NCBI RefSeq assembly: GCF_024166365.1
Contig: NC_064839.1
Location: forward strand, 38,762,378 to 38,826,377
Length of the DNA: 64,000 nt
From: Elephas maximus indicus
Lineage: Eukaryota; Chordata; Mammalia; Proboscidea; Elephantidae
Direction: 5' to 3'
Positions 29,401 through 41,400 of this stretch are shown one piece after another. The position numbers were made by a program, and so were the translations under genes. A model generated the notes under the pieces. That model was not told where the DNA came from. It ran no database searches and saw only the letters and a list, made by a program, of their open reading frames with translations. The first letter of the stretch is position 1. Each line of letters opens with the position of its first letter.

Positions 29401-32400
29401 AGACTAGGATTTACTATTGTTCTTCTCCCCCCCCAGTTAATACTAAGTTTTTTAAAGAAGGCTCTCTGAAGAATAATCCTTTAACAATAACTTTCTTTAA
29501 CGTTTACCTTTCTCATCTGTCTGTTATAGGCTATGTATATCTGCCCTAGCTGTGGATAACTTTGCAGAGGGGGTGGGAGCTGCGTATGGCATGTTTGATG
29601 GGGACCGAAATGAGGAGCTCCCTCGCCTACTGCAGTGTACAATGGCAGATGTGCTTTTGGAAGAGGTACAGCAGTCAACAAATGACACAGTTTTCATGAC
29701 TAACACCTTCTTGGTATCTCACAGGTAAGCAGGTGGGTTGAATAATCCCTAACTTATTCTACTTTGGGAAAGTAAATCTCTTTAAACCAAAAGGTTAGTG
29801 TCTAAATTATGGACATAGGACCAAAGAGAGATCTTGTGTCTTTTTTCATGATTGTTCTCTATCTGTAAGCACAGAACGTCAGGACTTTGGCTCCTTAAAG
29901 AGCTTGCAGAGCCATCTGTTTTCTCTGTCCATCCCAAAGGCCCTTGATGATCTGGAAAGCCCAGAAATTACAAACAAAGGGTGGTGTGTGTGTACGTTTT
30001 TGTACATTTGGGGGAAGGCAAGTCCTAAGCTTTCATAAGATCCCAGGGCAGTGACCTAGGAGAATTTAATAAACACTCATCAGATTCATGTGTTTTGAAT
30101 ACTTCTTATGGAGAGTTTACCCAGCTAATTTCATTAAAGTATGAAGTACGTAAGGCCAAAAGCCCTATATAACCAAATTATCGAAAAAGTCTTTGAAGCT
30201 AATGGAGCATCTTGCACATCAGTTGGGCTGTGTAAAGGATACCCACAACTGAGAATTTATACGGTTGGATAATAAAGGTTGAAACAGAACAACTTGGAAC
30301 TTGAACTGGTTTTCGCTGTCATTATAACATTAAGGAACCTGGACAGTTATGATGACTTTGGGAAAGGAGTCTTTTTTTCAGTAGTAGAATTGAGCTAAGC
30401 ACTTGGTGTAAAGTAAATGGTTTGGGAAAGAGAATTCAGTTAAGCACTTCTCAAGAGTCACACACTGTACCAAGCATTTTTTCATAAAAATCCACTGCTA
30501 TCGAGTTGATTCTGACTCATAGCAACCCTATAGGACAGAGTAGAACTGCCTCATAGAGTTTCTAAGGAGCACCTGGTGGATTCGAACTGCCGACCTTTTG
30601 GTGAGCAGCCGTAGCTCTTAACCACTATGCCACCATGGTTTCCAGTTTTTCATACTGTATCTTTAATTTTCAAAACAAGTCTAGAAGGTGGGTATTTTAT
30701 TACAGAAATCAAATAATTTGCCTTAAGGTCTAAAACCAGTAAACAGCAGAGCTGGGATTTGAAACCAGATCCTCTGATAGCATCTACTCTATGTGTACTA
30801 AGTGCTGGGGAATGGACGCTGTATAAATACAAGGAGAATTATGGTCTTCCCTCAAGGAGCTTACAACCTAAGTGTGGTTCTCAAAGTACTGTCTCAGGAC
30901 CAGAGGCCTTAGCACCTCCTGGAAACATGTTAGAAGTGCAGATTATTGGGCCAGCCCCTTAACTACTTAATCAGAAACTCTGGGTGTGGGACTGAGCAAT
31001 CTGTGTTTTAATGAGCTGTACAGATGATTCTGATGTGCTAAATATTGAGAACCACTAAATGAGGTAATTATAGTCTATGATCAGATACAAGCAGAAGCAA
31101 TAGAGAAAGATGCGCCTTCATTGTCCCTCCCTGATCCCCACCCTTTTTGAAAACTTATTTATGCGGTCAGCTAAGAATGGAAGGCAAAATTCTCTTCACC
31201 AGCATCACCCACAGCAAGAGACTGCCTTCAGGTGGTAAGGATAAGGATGGTTCATAATCAAATGGCAGAAAAACTAGGAAACCTCTTAACTCCATCTTTC
31301 TGGAGGACCACCATAGATGTTTTTTTCTAGACTGATATTTAAAGCACATCCCACTTTCTTCTAGCTACTATGTCTTCATTTTCTTTTCTTTCTAAACAGA
31401 AAATTAGGAATGGCTGGCCAGAAGCTGGGCTCCTCTGCTCTCCTGTGTTACGTCCGACCTGACACTGCTGATCCAACAAGTAGTTTTAGCTTGACTGTGG
31501 CCAACGTTGGTACCTGCCAAGCAGTCCTGTGCCGAAGTGGGAAACCAGTGTCCCTCTCTAAAGTCTTCAGCCTAGAACAGGACCCAGAGGAGGCACAAAG
31601 AGTTAAGGACCAAAAAGCCATCATAACAGAGGTGCATCTTGTTCTCTACCAGTCACTTGTACCCCCCAAATATAGTGAATGTTGTCTTGCATAGAGGCAG
31701 TGAAGGTCCAGTTTCTTCCTTGACTCAGTTTAGAGTTAGCTGCTGTACCAGAGCCCTCGTGACACGGTGGTTAAGAGCTTAGCTGCTAACCAAAAGGTTG
31801 GCAGTTGAAATCCACCACATGCTCCTTGGAAACCCTATGGGGCAGCTCTACTCTGTCCTTTAGGGTCTCTATGAATCAGAATCGACTTAACAGCAACGGG
31901 GTTTTTTTTTTTTTTTGGTAGCTGCTGTACCATCATACCTCTCTGAGTGGTAGCAAGAAAAAAACTTGACATTTCCAGTGGTGCCTTGTAAATTGTCTCT
32001 AATTCAGAGAAATGTTGAGTTCAGATGGTTTTAGCAGTAGCACTGGAAGAAAATATTAAGGATCAGTTGTTAGTTGCTGTCAAGTCAATTTCAACACGGT
32101 GATCCCATGTGTCAGAGTAGAACTGCTCCGTAGAGTTTTCAAGGCTGTGACCTTTCAGAAGCAGATTGTCAGGGCTGTCTTCTGAGCCGTCTCTGGGTGG
32201 GTTTGACCTGCCAGCTGTTCTGCTAGTATTCAAGTGCTTAACTGTTTGTGTCACCAAGGAACTCCCGGGAATCAGTTAATGACTAGCATATAGATGCGGC
32301 AAAATTATTTAGAAATGAACAACAAAATCCTAGTTTGTAATTTTTTAAATGCGTAAGTAGCATATAAAATGAATGTAAACATCCCCTTAGTTAATTTCCA

Positions 32401-35400
32401 GCTCATCTGGTTTGTTATTAGAAACAGAAGAGAAGAGAGTTTTATAGTTTGACATCCCACTATCAAATGCAGTGTCAAAATATTTTTTCTGCTTATACTG
32501 TGTATGGCTTAGTATGCACTGGTATTTGGTTTTTATAATGAAACATTGGTATCTCAATATTTCATACCTTTCCTCCTTTTTAAGAACTCAGCATAACATT
32601 TTTGCTTTCAAAGAGATGTTAGCAATTACATGTGAACACTTCACTTCAAAGCAGAATTCTGTAAAAGGAGTACCCGTTGTGTTGTGAAGTGCTGTCAAAT
32701 CAGCTTCAACTCATAGTGATCCTATCTGTGTTCAACAGAACGAAATACTGCCAGGTCTTGTGCCATCCTCTCAATCATTATGTTTGAGCCCATTGTTGCA
32801 GCCACTGTATCAGTCCATCTCGTTAAGGGTCTTCCTCTTTTTCACTGACCCTCTACTTTACCAAGCATGACGTCCTTCACCAGGGACTGGACCTTCCTGA
32901 TAACATGTCCAAAGTACGTGAGACAAAGCTTCGCCACCTTTGCTTCTAAGGAGCATCCTGGCTGTACTTCTTCCAAGACAGATTTGTTTGTTCTTCTGGC
33001 AGCCCATGGTATAATCAGTATTCATCACCAACAGCATAATTCAAAGGCGTCAATTTTTCTCTGGCCTTCCTTATTCACTGTCCAGCTTTTACATGCATAT
33101 AAAGTGATTGAGAATACCATGGCTTGGATCAGGTACTCCTTAATCCTTCAAATAGCATCTTTGCTTATTAACAATTGAAGAGGTCTTCTGCAGCAGATTT
33201 GCCCAATGCGGTATGTTGTTTGATTTCTTTTTTTTTTTAATCAATTTTTATTGCGCTTTAAGTGAAAGTTTACAAATCAAGTCAGTTTCTCACACAAAAA
33301 TTTACACACCCCTTGCTGTATACTCCTAATTGCTCTCCCCTCTTTTTTTGTTTTTTTCAATGAAACAGCACATTCTTTCCCTCCACTCTCCCTGCTCATA
33401 TCCATTCGGGCAGCTTCTGGCTCCCTCTGCCCTCTCATCTCCCCTCCAGACAAGAGATGCCAACACAGTCTCGTGTGTCTACTTGGTCCAAGAAGCTTGT
33501 TCTTCACCAGTAACATTTTCCATCCCATATTCCATTCCAGTCCAATCCCTGTCTGAAGAGTTGGCCCCGGAAATGGTTCCTGTATTGGGCAAACAGAAGG
33601 TCTGGGGACCATGACCTCTGGGGTCCTTCTAGTCCCAGTCTGATCATTAAGTCTGGTCTTTTTACGAGAATTTGGGGTCTGCATCCCACTACTCTCCTGC
33701 TTCCTCAGGGTTTCTCTATTGTGTTGCCTGTCAGGGCTGTCATCGGTTGTGGCCGGGCACCATCTAGTTCTTCTGGTCTCAGGCTGATGTAGTCTCTGGT
33801 AATATGGTCCTTTCTGTCTCAAAGGCTCATAGTCACCTTGTGTCTTTGGTATTCTTCATTCTTCCTTGCTCCAGGTGGGTTGAGACCAATTGATACATCT
33901 TAGATGACCGCTTGCGCTAGTGTTTAAGACCCCAGATGCCACTCTCGAAAGTGGGATGCAGAATGTTTTGTTAATAGATTTTATTTTGCCAATTGCCTTA
34001 GATGTCCCCTGAAGCCATGGTCCCCAAACCCCAGCCCCAGCTTCGCTGGCCTTCAGAGCATTCGGTTTATTCTGGAAACTTCTTTGCTATTGGTTTAGTC
34101 CAGTTTTGTTGACCTCTCCTGTATTGTGTGTTATCTTTCCCTTCTCCTAAAATAAAACTTATCTACCATCTAATCAGTGAAAACCCCTCTCCCTCCCTCC
34201 CTCTTTCCCCCTCTCATAACCATCAAAGGATATTTTCTTCTCTGTTTAAACTATTTGTCCAGTTCTTATAATAGTGATCTTATACAATGTTTGTCCTTTT
34301 GCAACTGACTAATTTCACTCAGCATACTGTCTTCCAGATTTCTCCATGTTATGAAATGTTTCATGGATTCATCGTTCTTTATCGATGCGTAGTATTCCAT
34401 TGTGTGAATATGCCATAATTTATCCATTGATCCGTTGATGGGCACCTTGGTTGCTTCCATCTTTTTGCTGTTGTAAACAGCACTGCAGTGAACATGTGTA
34501 TGCATATATCTGTTTGTGTAAAGGCTCTTATTTCTCTAGGATATATTCCGAGACGTGGGATTGCTGAATTGCATGGTAGTTCTATTTCTAGCTTTTTAAG
34601 GAAGTGCCAAATTGATTTCCAAAATGGTTGTACAATTTTACATTCCCACCAGCAGTGTCTAAGTGTTCCAGTCTCTCCACAACCTTTCCAGCATTTATTA
34701 CTTTGTGTTCTTTGATTAGTGCCAGCCTTGTTGGAGAGATGGAATCTCAGTGTAGTTTTGATTCGTATTTCTGTAATGGCTAATGATCGGGAGTATTTCC
34801 TCATGTATTTGTTAGCAGCCTGAATGTCTTCTTTAGTGAAGTGCCTGTTCATATCCTTTGCCCATTTTTTAATTGGGTTATTTGTCTTTTTGTAGTTGAG
34901 TTTTTGCACTATCGTATAGATTTTAGAAATCAGGCGCCAATCGGAAATGTCATAGCTAAAAACTTTTTCCCAGTCTGTAGGTAGTCTTTTTACTCTTTTG
35001 GTGAAGTCTTTGGATGAGCATAGGTGTTTGATTTTTAGGAGCTCACTGTTATCTGGTTTCTCCTCTGCATTGTTAGCAATGTTTTGTATACTGTTACGCC
35101 ATGTGTGAGGACTCCTAGCATTGTCACTATTTTTTTATTCCAAGGTCTTTATCATTTTAGATTTTATGTTTAGGTCTTTGATCCATTTTGAGTTCGTTTA
35201 AGTGCATGGTGTGAGGTATGGGTCTTGTTTCATATTTTTGCAGATGGATATCCAGTTATGCCAGCACCGTTTGTTAAAAAGACTGTCTTTTCCCCAATTA
35301 ACTGTCTTTGGGCCTCTGTCAAATATCAGCTGCTTATATGTGGATGGATTTATGTCTGGATTCTCAATTCTGTTCCATTTGTCTATGTATCTGTTGTTGT

Positions 35401-38400
35401 ACCAGTAGCAGGCTGTTTTGACTACTATGGCAGTATAATAGGTTCTAAAATCAGGTGGAGTGAGGCCTCTCGATTTATTCTTCTTTTTCAGTAACGTTTT
35501 ATTTATCCAAGGTCTCTTGCCCTTCCATATGAAGTTAGTCATTTATTTCTCCATCTTGTTAAAAACTGTCGTTGGAATTTGGATCAGAATTGCATTGTAT
35601 CTATAGATGGGTTTTGGTAGAATAGACATTTTTACAATGTTGAGTCTTCCTATCCATGAGCAAGGTATGTTTTTCCATTTATGTAGGCCTCTTTTGTCTC
35701 TTGCAGTAGTGTCTTATAGTTTTCTTCGTGTAGGTCTTTTACATCTCTGGTAAGATTTATTTCTAAATATTTTATCTTCTTGGGGGCTACTGTAAATGGT
35801 ATTGATTTGTTGATTTCCTCCCCGATGTTCTTTTTGTTGGTGTGGGGGATTCCAACTGATTTTTGTGTGCTTATCTTGTATCCTGATTCTCTGCTGAGCT
35901 CTTCTATTAGTTTCCAGTAGCTTCCTTGAGGATTCTTCAGGGCTTTCTGTGTATAAGATCATGTCATCTGCAAATAGAGATACTTTTACTTCTTCCTTGC
36001 CAATCTGGATGCCGTTTATTTTTCTATCTAGCCTAATTGCTCTGGCTAGGACCTCCAACACAATGTTGAGTAAGAGTGGTGATAAAGAGCATCCTTGTCT
36101 GCTTCCCGTTCTCACTGGGAATGCTTTTAGACTCTCTCTATTTAGGATGATGTTGGCTGTTGGCTTTGTATAAGTGCCTTTTATTAAGTTGAGGAATTTT
36201 CCTTCTATTCCTCTTTTGCTGAGAGTTTTTATCATGAATGGGTGTCGAGCTTTGTCAAATGCCTTTTCTGCATCAATTGATAAAATCATGTGATTCTTGT
36301 CTTTTGTTTTATTTATCTGATGGATTACATAAATTGTTTTCCTAATGTTGAACCATCCCTGCATACCTGGTATAAATCCCTCTTGGTCGTGGTGAATTAT
36401 TTTTTTGATGTGTTGTTGAGTTCTATTGGCTAGAATTTTGTTGAGGATTTTTGCATCTAGGTTCATGAGGGTTATAGGTGTGTAATTTTCTTTTTTTGTG
36501 ATGTCTTTATCTGGTTTTGGTATCAGGGATATGCTGGCTTCAATGACTGAGTTTGGGAATATTCCATCCTTTTCTGTCCTCTGAAATACCTTCAGTAGTG
36601 CTGGTGTTAACTCTTCTGAAAGTTTGGTAGAACTGTGTAATGAAGCCATCAGGGTCAAGGCTCTTTTTTGTTGGGAGTTTTTGATTCCCCTTTCAATCTC
36701 TTCTTTGGTTATGGGTCTATTTAGTTGTTCTACCTCTGATTGTGTTAGTTTAGGTAGGTAGTGTGTTTCTAGGAATTCATCCATTTCTTCTAGGTTTTCA
36801 AATTTGTTAGAGTACAGTTTTTCATACTAATACGATATGATTCCTTTAATTTCAGTTGGGTCTGTGTGATACCACCCGTATCATTTCTTCTTCGGGCTAT
36901 TTGCTTCCTATCCTGTTTTTCTTTTGTCAGCCTGGCCAGTGGTTTATCAATTTTTTAAATTTTTTCAGAGAGCCAGCTTTTGGTCTTCTAAATTCTTTCA
37001 GTTTTTTCCTGTTCTCTAGTTCATTTAATTCTGCTCTTATTTTTATTATTTGCTTTCTTCTGGTGCCCGAGGGTTTCTTTTGTTGTTCTGTTTCTATTTG
37101 TTCAAGTTGTAGGGATAGTTCTTTGATTTTGGCCCTTTCTTCTTTTTGTATGTGTGCGTTTATTGATATAAATTGACCTCTGAACACTGCTTTTGCTGTG
37201 TCCCAAAGGTTCTGATAGGAAGTGTTTCATTCTCATTGGATTCTATGAATTTCTTTATTCCATCCTTAATGTCTTCTATAAACGAGTCTTTTTTGAGCAG
37301 GGTATTGTTCAGTTTCCAAGTGTTTGATTTCTTTTCCCTGCTTTTTCTGTTGTTGATTTCTACTTTTATGGCCTTATGGTCAGAGAAGAAGCTTTGTAAT
37401 ATTTCTATGTTTTGGATTCTGCAAAGGCTTGCTTTATGACCTAATATGTGGTCTATTCTAGAGAATGTTCCATGTGCACTAGAAAAGAAAGTATACTTTG
37501 CAGCTGTTGGGTGGAGTATTCTGTATGTCTATGAGGTCAAGTTGGTTGATTGTGACATTTAGATCTTCCGCGTCTTTATTGAGCTTCTTGCTGGATGTCC
37601 TGTCCTTCACCAAATGTGGTGTGTTGATGTCTTCTACTATAACTGTGGAGCTATCGCACTTTTCGGTGCCGTTAGAGTTTGTTTTATGTATCTTGCAGCC
37701 CTGTCATTGGGTGTATAAATATTTAATATGGTTATATCTTCCTCGTAAATGGTCTCTTTAATCATTATATAGTGTCCTTCCTTATCCTTTGTGGTGGATT
37801 TAACTTTAAAGTCTGTTTTGTCAGAAATTAATATTGCCACTCCTGCTCTTTTTTGATTGTTGTTTGCTTGATGTATTTTTTTCCATCCTTTGAGTTTTAG
37901 TTTGTTTGTGTCTGTAAGTCTAAGGTGTGTCTCTTGTAGGCAGCATATAGTTGGATCATGTTTTTTTTATCCATTCTGCAACTCTCTGTCTCTTTATTGG
38001 TGCATTTAGCCCATTGATATTCAGCATAATTATGGATAGTTATGAGTGTAGTGCCGTCATTTTGATGCCTTTTTTTGTGTGTTGTTGACAGTTTCATTTT
38101 TCCGCTTACTTTTTTGAGCTGAGTTTTTCTTTGTAAATTGTGTGTTCCTCTTTTTCATTGTAGTTGAATTTGTTTTTGCTGAGTCTTTGTGTTTATCTTG
38201 GTTTTTATTTTGAAGCTGGGATTGTTAACCTTCTTTGTGGTTATCTCAATATTTACCCCTATTTTTCTAAGTATAAACCTAACTTGTACCTCCTCATAGC
38301 ACCTTGATTTCCTCTCCATACAGAAGATCTATGCCTACTTTATTTAGTCCTTCTTTATTGATTATTGTCATCTTTTACATGATGACATCATTGATTCCCT

Positions 38401-41400
38401 GTTTTGAGCTTTTTTTTTCAATCTCATTTTTGTAATTTCTCTGTCTGAGCTGACATCTGGATGCTGTGTTCTGCATCCTAGTGTTGTGTAGATATCTGAT
38501 ATTATTGATTTTGTAACCAGAGATTTCCCTTTAGCATTTTTTGTAGTTTTGGTTTGGTTTTTCCAAATGCCCTAAGCATGTATTTATCTGTAAATGACTT
38601 AATTTACCTTCATATTTGAGGGACAGTTTTGCTGGATATGTGATTCTTGGCTGGCAGTTTTTCTCCTTCAGTGCTCTCTCTATATATATGTCATACCATT
38701 GCCTTCTTGCCTGCATGGTTTCTGCCGAGTAGTCCGAACTTATTGTTATTGATTTTCCTTTGTAGGTGACTTTTCACTTATCCCTGGCTGCTCTTAAAAT
38801 TTTCTCTTTGTCTTTGGTTTTGGCAAGTTTGGTGATAATATGTCTTGGTGACTTTCTTTTGGGATCTATCTTGTATGGGGTTCAATGAACATCTTTCACA
38901 ACGTCAGGGAAGTTTTCTGCCAGCAAATCTTCAACTATTGTCTCTGTATTTTCTATTATCCTTCCCTGTTCTGGTATTCCAATCACTTGCAAGTTTTTCT
39001 TCTTGATAGAATCCCACATGATTCTTAGGGTTTCTTCTTCTTTTTTTAATTCTTTTATCTGATTTTTCTCAAATATATTGTTGCCAAGTGCCTTATCCTC
39101 CATCTCCTGAATTCTGCATTCCAGTTCCTCAATTCTGCTCCTCTAACTTCCTATTGAGTTGTCTAATTATGTAATTTTACTGTTAATCTTTTGAATTTCT
39201 GAATGCTGTCTATGGATTCTTGCAGCTTATTAAATATTTCATTATGTTCTTGAATAATCTTTTTAATTTCTTCAACTGCTTTATCTGTGTATTCCTTGGC
39301 TTTTTCTGTATACTGCCTGATCTCATTCCTGACGTCTTAAAGCGTTCTGTATATTAATCTTTTGTATTCTGCATCTGGCAATTCCAAGAGTACATCTTTA
39401 TCTGGGAGAGTCCTTGATTTTCTGTTTTGGGAGTTCGTTGAAGCAATCATGGTCTGCTTCTTTATGTCATTTGATATTGACTGCTGTCTCTGAGCCATCT
39501 ATAAGTTATTGTAGTAAATTATTTTATGTTTGCTCACTGTGTCCTATCTTCTTGCTTTGTTTTGTTTCAGTGTACCCAAATAGGTACTAGAGTGCACTAA
39601 CTTGATTATTGGAGCTTTTAAAGCACTAATGTCCTGTTACCAGATGGTTACAGCTGTTACCAGGTGTATGAGCCTATGAGTCCATTCACTATTCTTGTAT
39701 AGATTCAGCTCAGGTGTCCTGATAGTCACTTACCTATTGTGTCATGTAGGCTCTCACCTACTATCTTTGAAGAGTAGTGGTAATGGTTGTATGCGCTGGT
39801 TTCTGGTAGTGGCTGGGGGTCACAGTCTGAGAAGGGCAGGGTGCTGACAGCCTTCCCCCAAGTGTCAGTGGGGAAGGACTGTTTCTGTTCTCCAGAGTGC
39901 TCTGGTGGGTGGGTTCTGTAGCTGTACCTTAGACACCCAATGCTTATACCTGTAAAGACTGGTAGGCACCACTATCCTCAGACCCCTTTCGTGGGCGGCT
40001 TGGTGGTGTGGATGGAGCCTCAGCCCTCAGGCCCCTGTTGTGGGTAGGTGAGGGCTCTGTTCAATAGGCAGAGCGGTATCAGGCCTCCAAAACCTGTCTC
40101 TTCACCACACTGCTGAAACAATTACAGTCAGACCTCTAACAGATTTGCCCTTGCATAATAATAGCCACCTGGTTCCATGAAGGGGTGAAAGCTAAAGCCT
40201 GTGGATTGCTTATGCCTGGATTGGAGCCGCTTCTGCTCTGAGCTTCCAGTTTAGGGGAGGTGGAAAAGTATTTTTCCCCCGTTTGTTAATTTTCTCCTTC
40301 TCCCAGTCCAGGAGAATGGGTCAGAGAGGACACAGCACGTTCTGTCTCAGGCCCAGGGATTCACCTGCTGATGATGCCAGTTGGGGAAGAGGGGGGAGGG
40401 ATCAGATAGATAGGAGGAAGTCCTTTCAGAAGAAGGAGCTATTAGATTCATGCTATAAGTTAGACAAAATCACTTATTCTGTGTTGAGAGTGCTCTTTCA
40501 TCTCAGATTCCAGAGGTGTGTGTAGCCTGTGTGCTCTGGCTGGGTCCCCACCGAGATTTCCCTGGGGGGTTTGGGCTACATCCTGCACTTGCCTTCTTTA
40601 GCTGAAGCATCTTTGTCCTAAACCCCACAGTAAGACTCGGGGCCGTCATACCAGGGGATCGGGGTGCCTGCACTTCGTTTGCCTTTTTTCAATGAAGTAG
40701 CTGCTTCCTGAACTCCGCAGCCAGCCATGCTGTAGACACGCCACAGGGTCAGTGGTGCACCACTTTGCTTGCCTTATTTTGCTGAATCTGCCATGTCTTA
40801 GAAAGCTACCATTAGCCCTGCTGCATTCTTGCTAAAGAATGGCGCTAAGGAATCAGCTGAGGCACGGCGTGGGCTTGGCAGCTCGTCACTGCTTCTGTAC
40901 TGTCTCTCGCTCCCGTCACTCAGATCGATTCCTTAGTTCTGTGTTTGATGCTCAGGGTTTGTAGATTGTCATATACGTAATCGATTCACTTGTTTTTTTC
41001 AGGTCTTTGTTGCAAGAGGGTTCAGCTGAAGCTTCTGACTAGTTAGCCATCCTGCCCCTGCTCCTCATTTGTTTTCTTGACTGCTACTTCCATGGGTGTT
41101 GATCGTGGATCTCAGTAAAATGAAATCCTTGACAACTTCAATCTTTACTGTTTATATGATGTTGCTTATTGGTCCAGTTGTGAGGATTTTTGTTTTCTTT
41201 ATGTTGAGGTACAGTCTGTAATGCAGGCCCTAGTCTTTGATCTTCATCAGTAAGTGCTTCAAGTCCTCTTCATTTTCAGCAAGCAAGGTTGTGTCATTTG
41301 CATATTGCAGATTATTAATGAGTCCTTCTCCAATCCTGATGCTGTGTTCTTCTTCATGTAGGCAGCTTCTCAGATTATTTTCTCAGCATATAGATTAAGT

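Noticed and set aside
35714..36784. 356-codon frame with a FADD reverse-transcriptase motif as a host gene.
   Set aside because: It is the L1 ORF2 reverse transcriptase, part of the broken L1 at 33230-41067.
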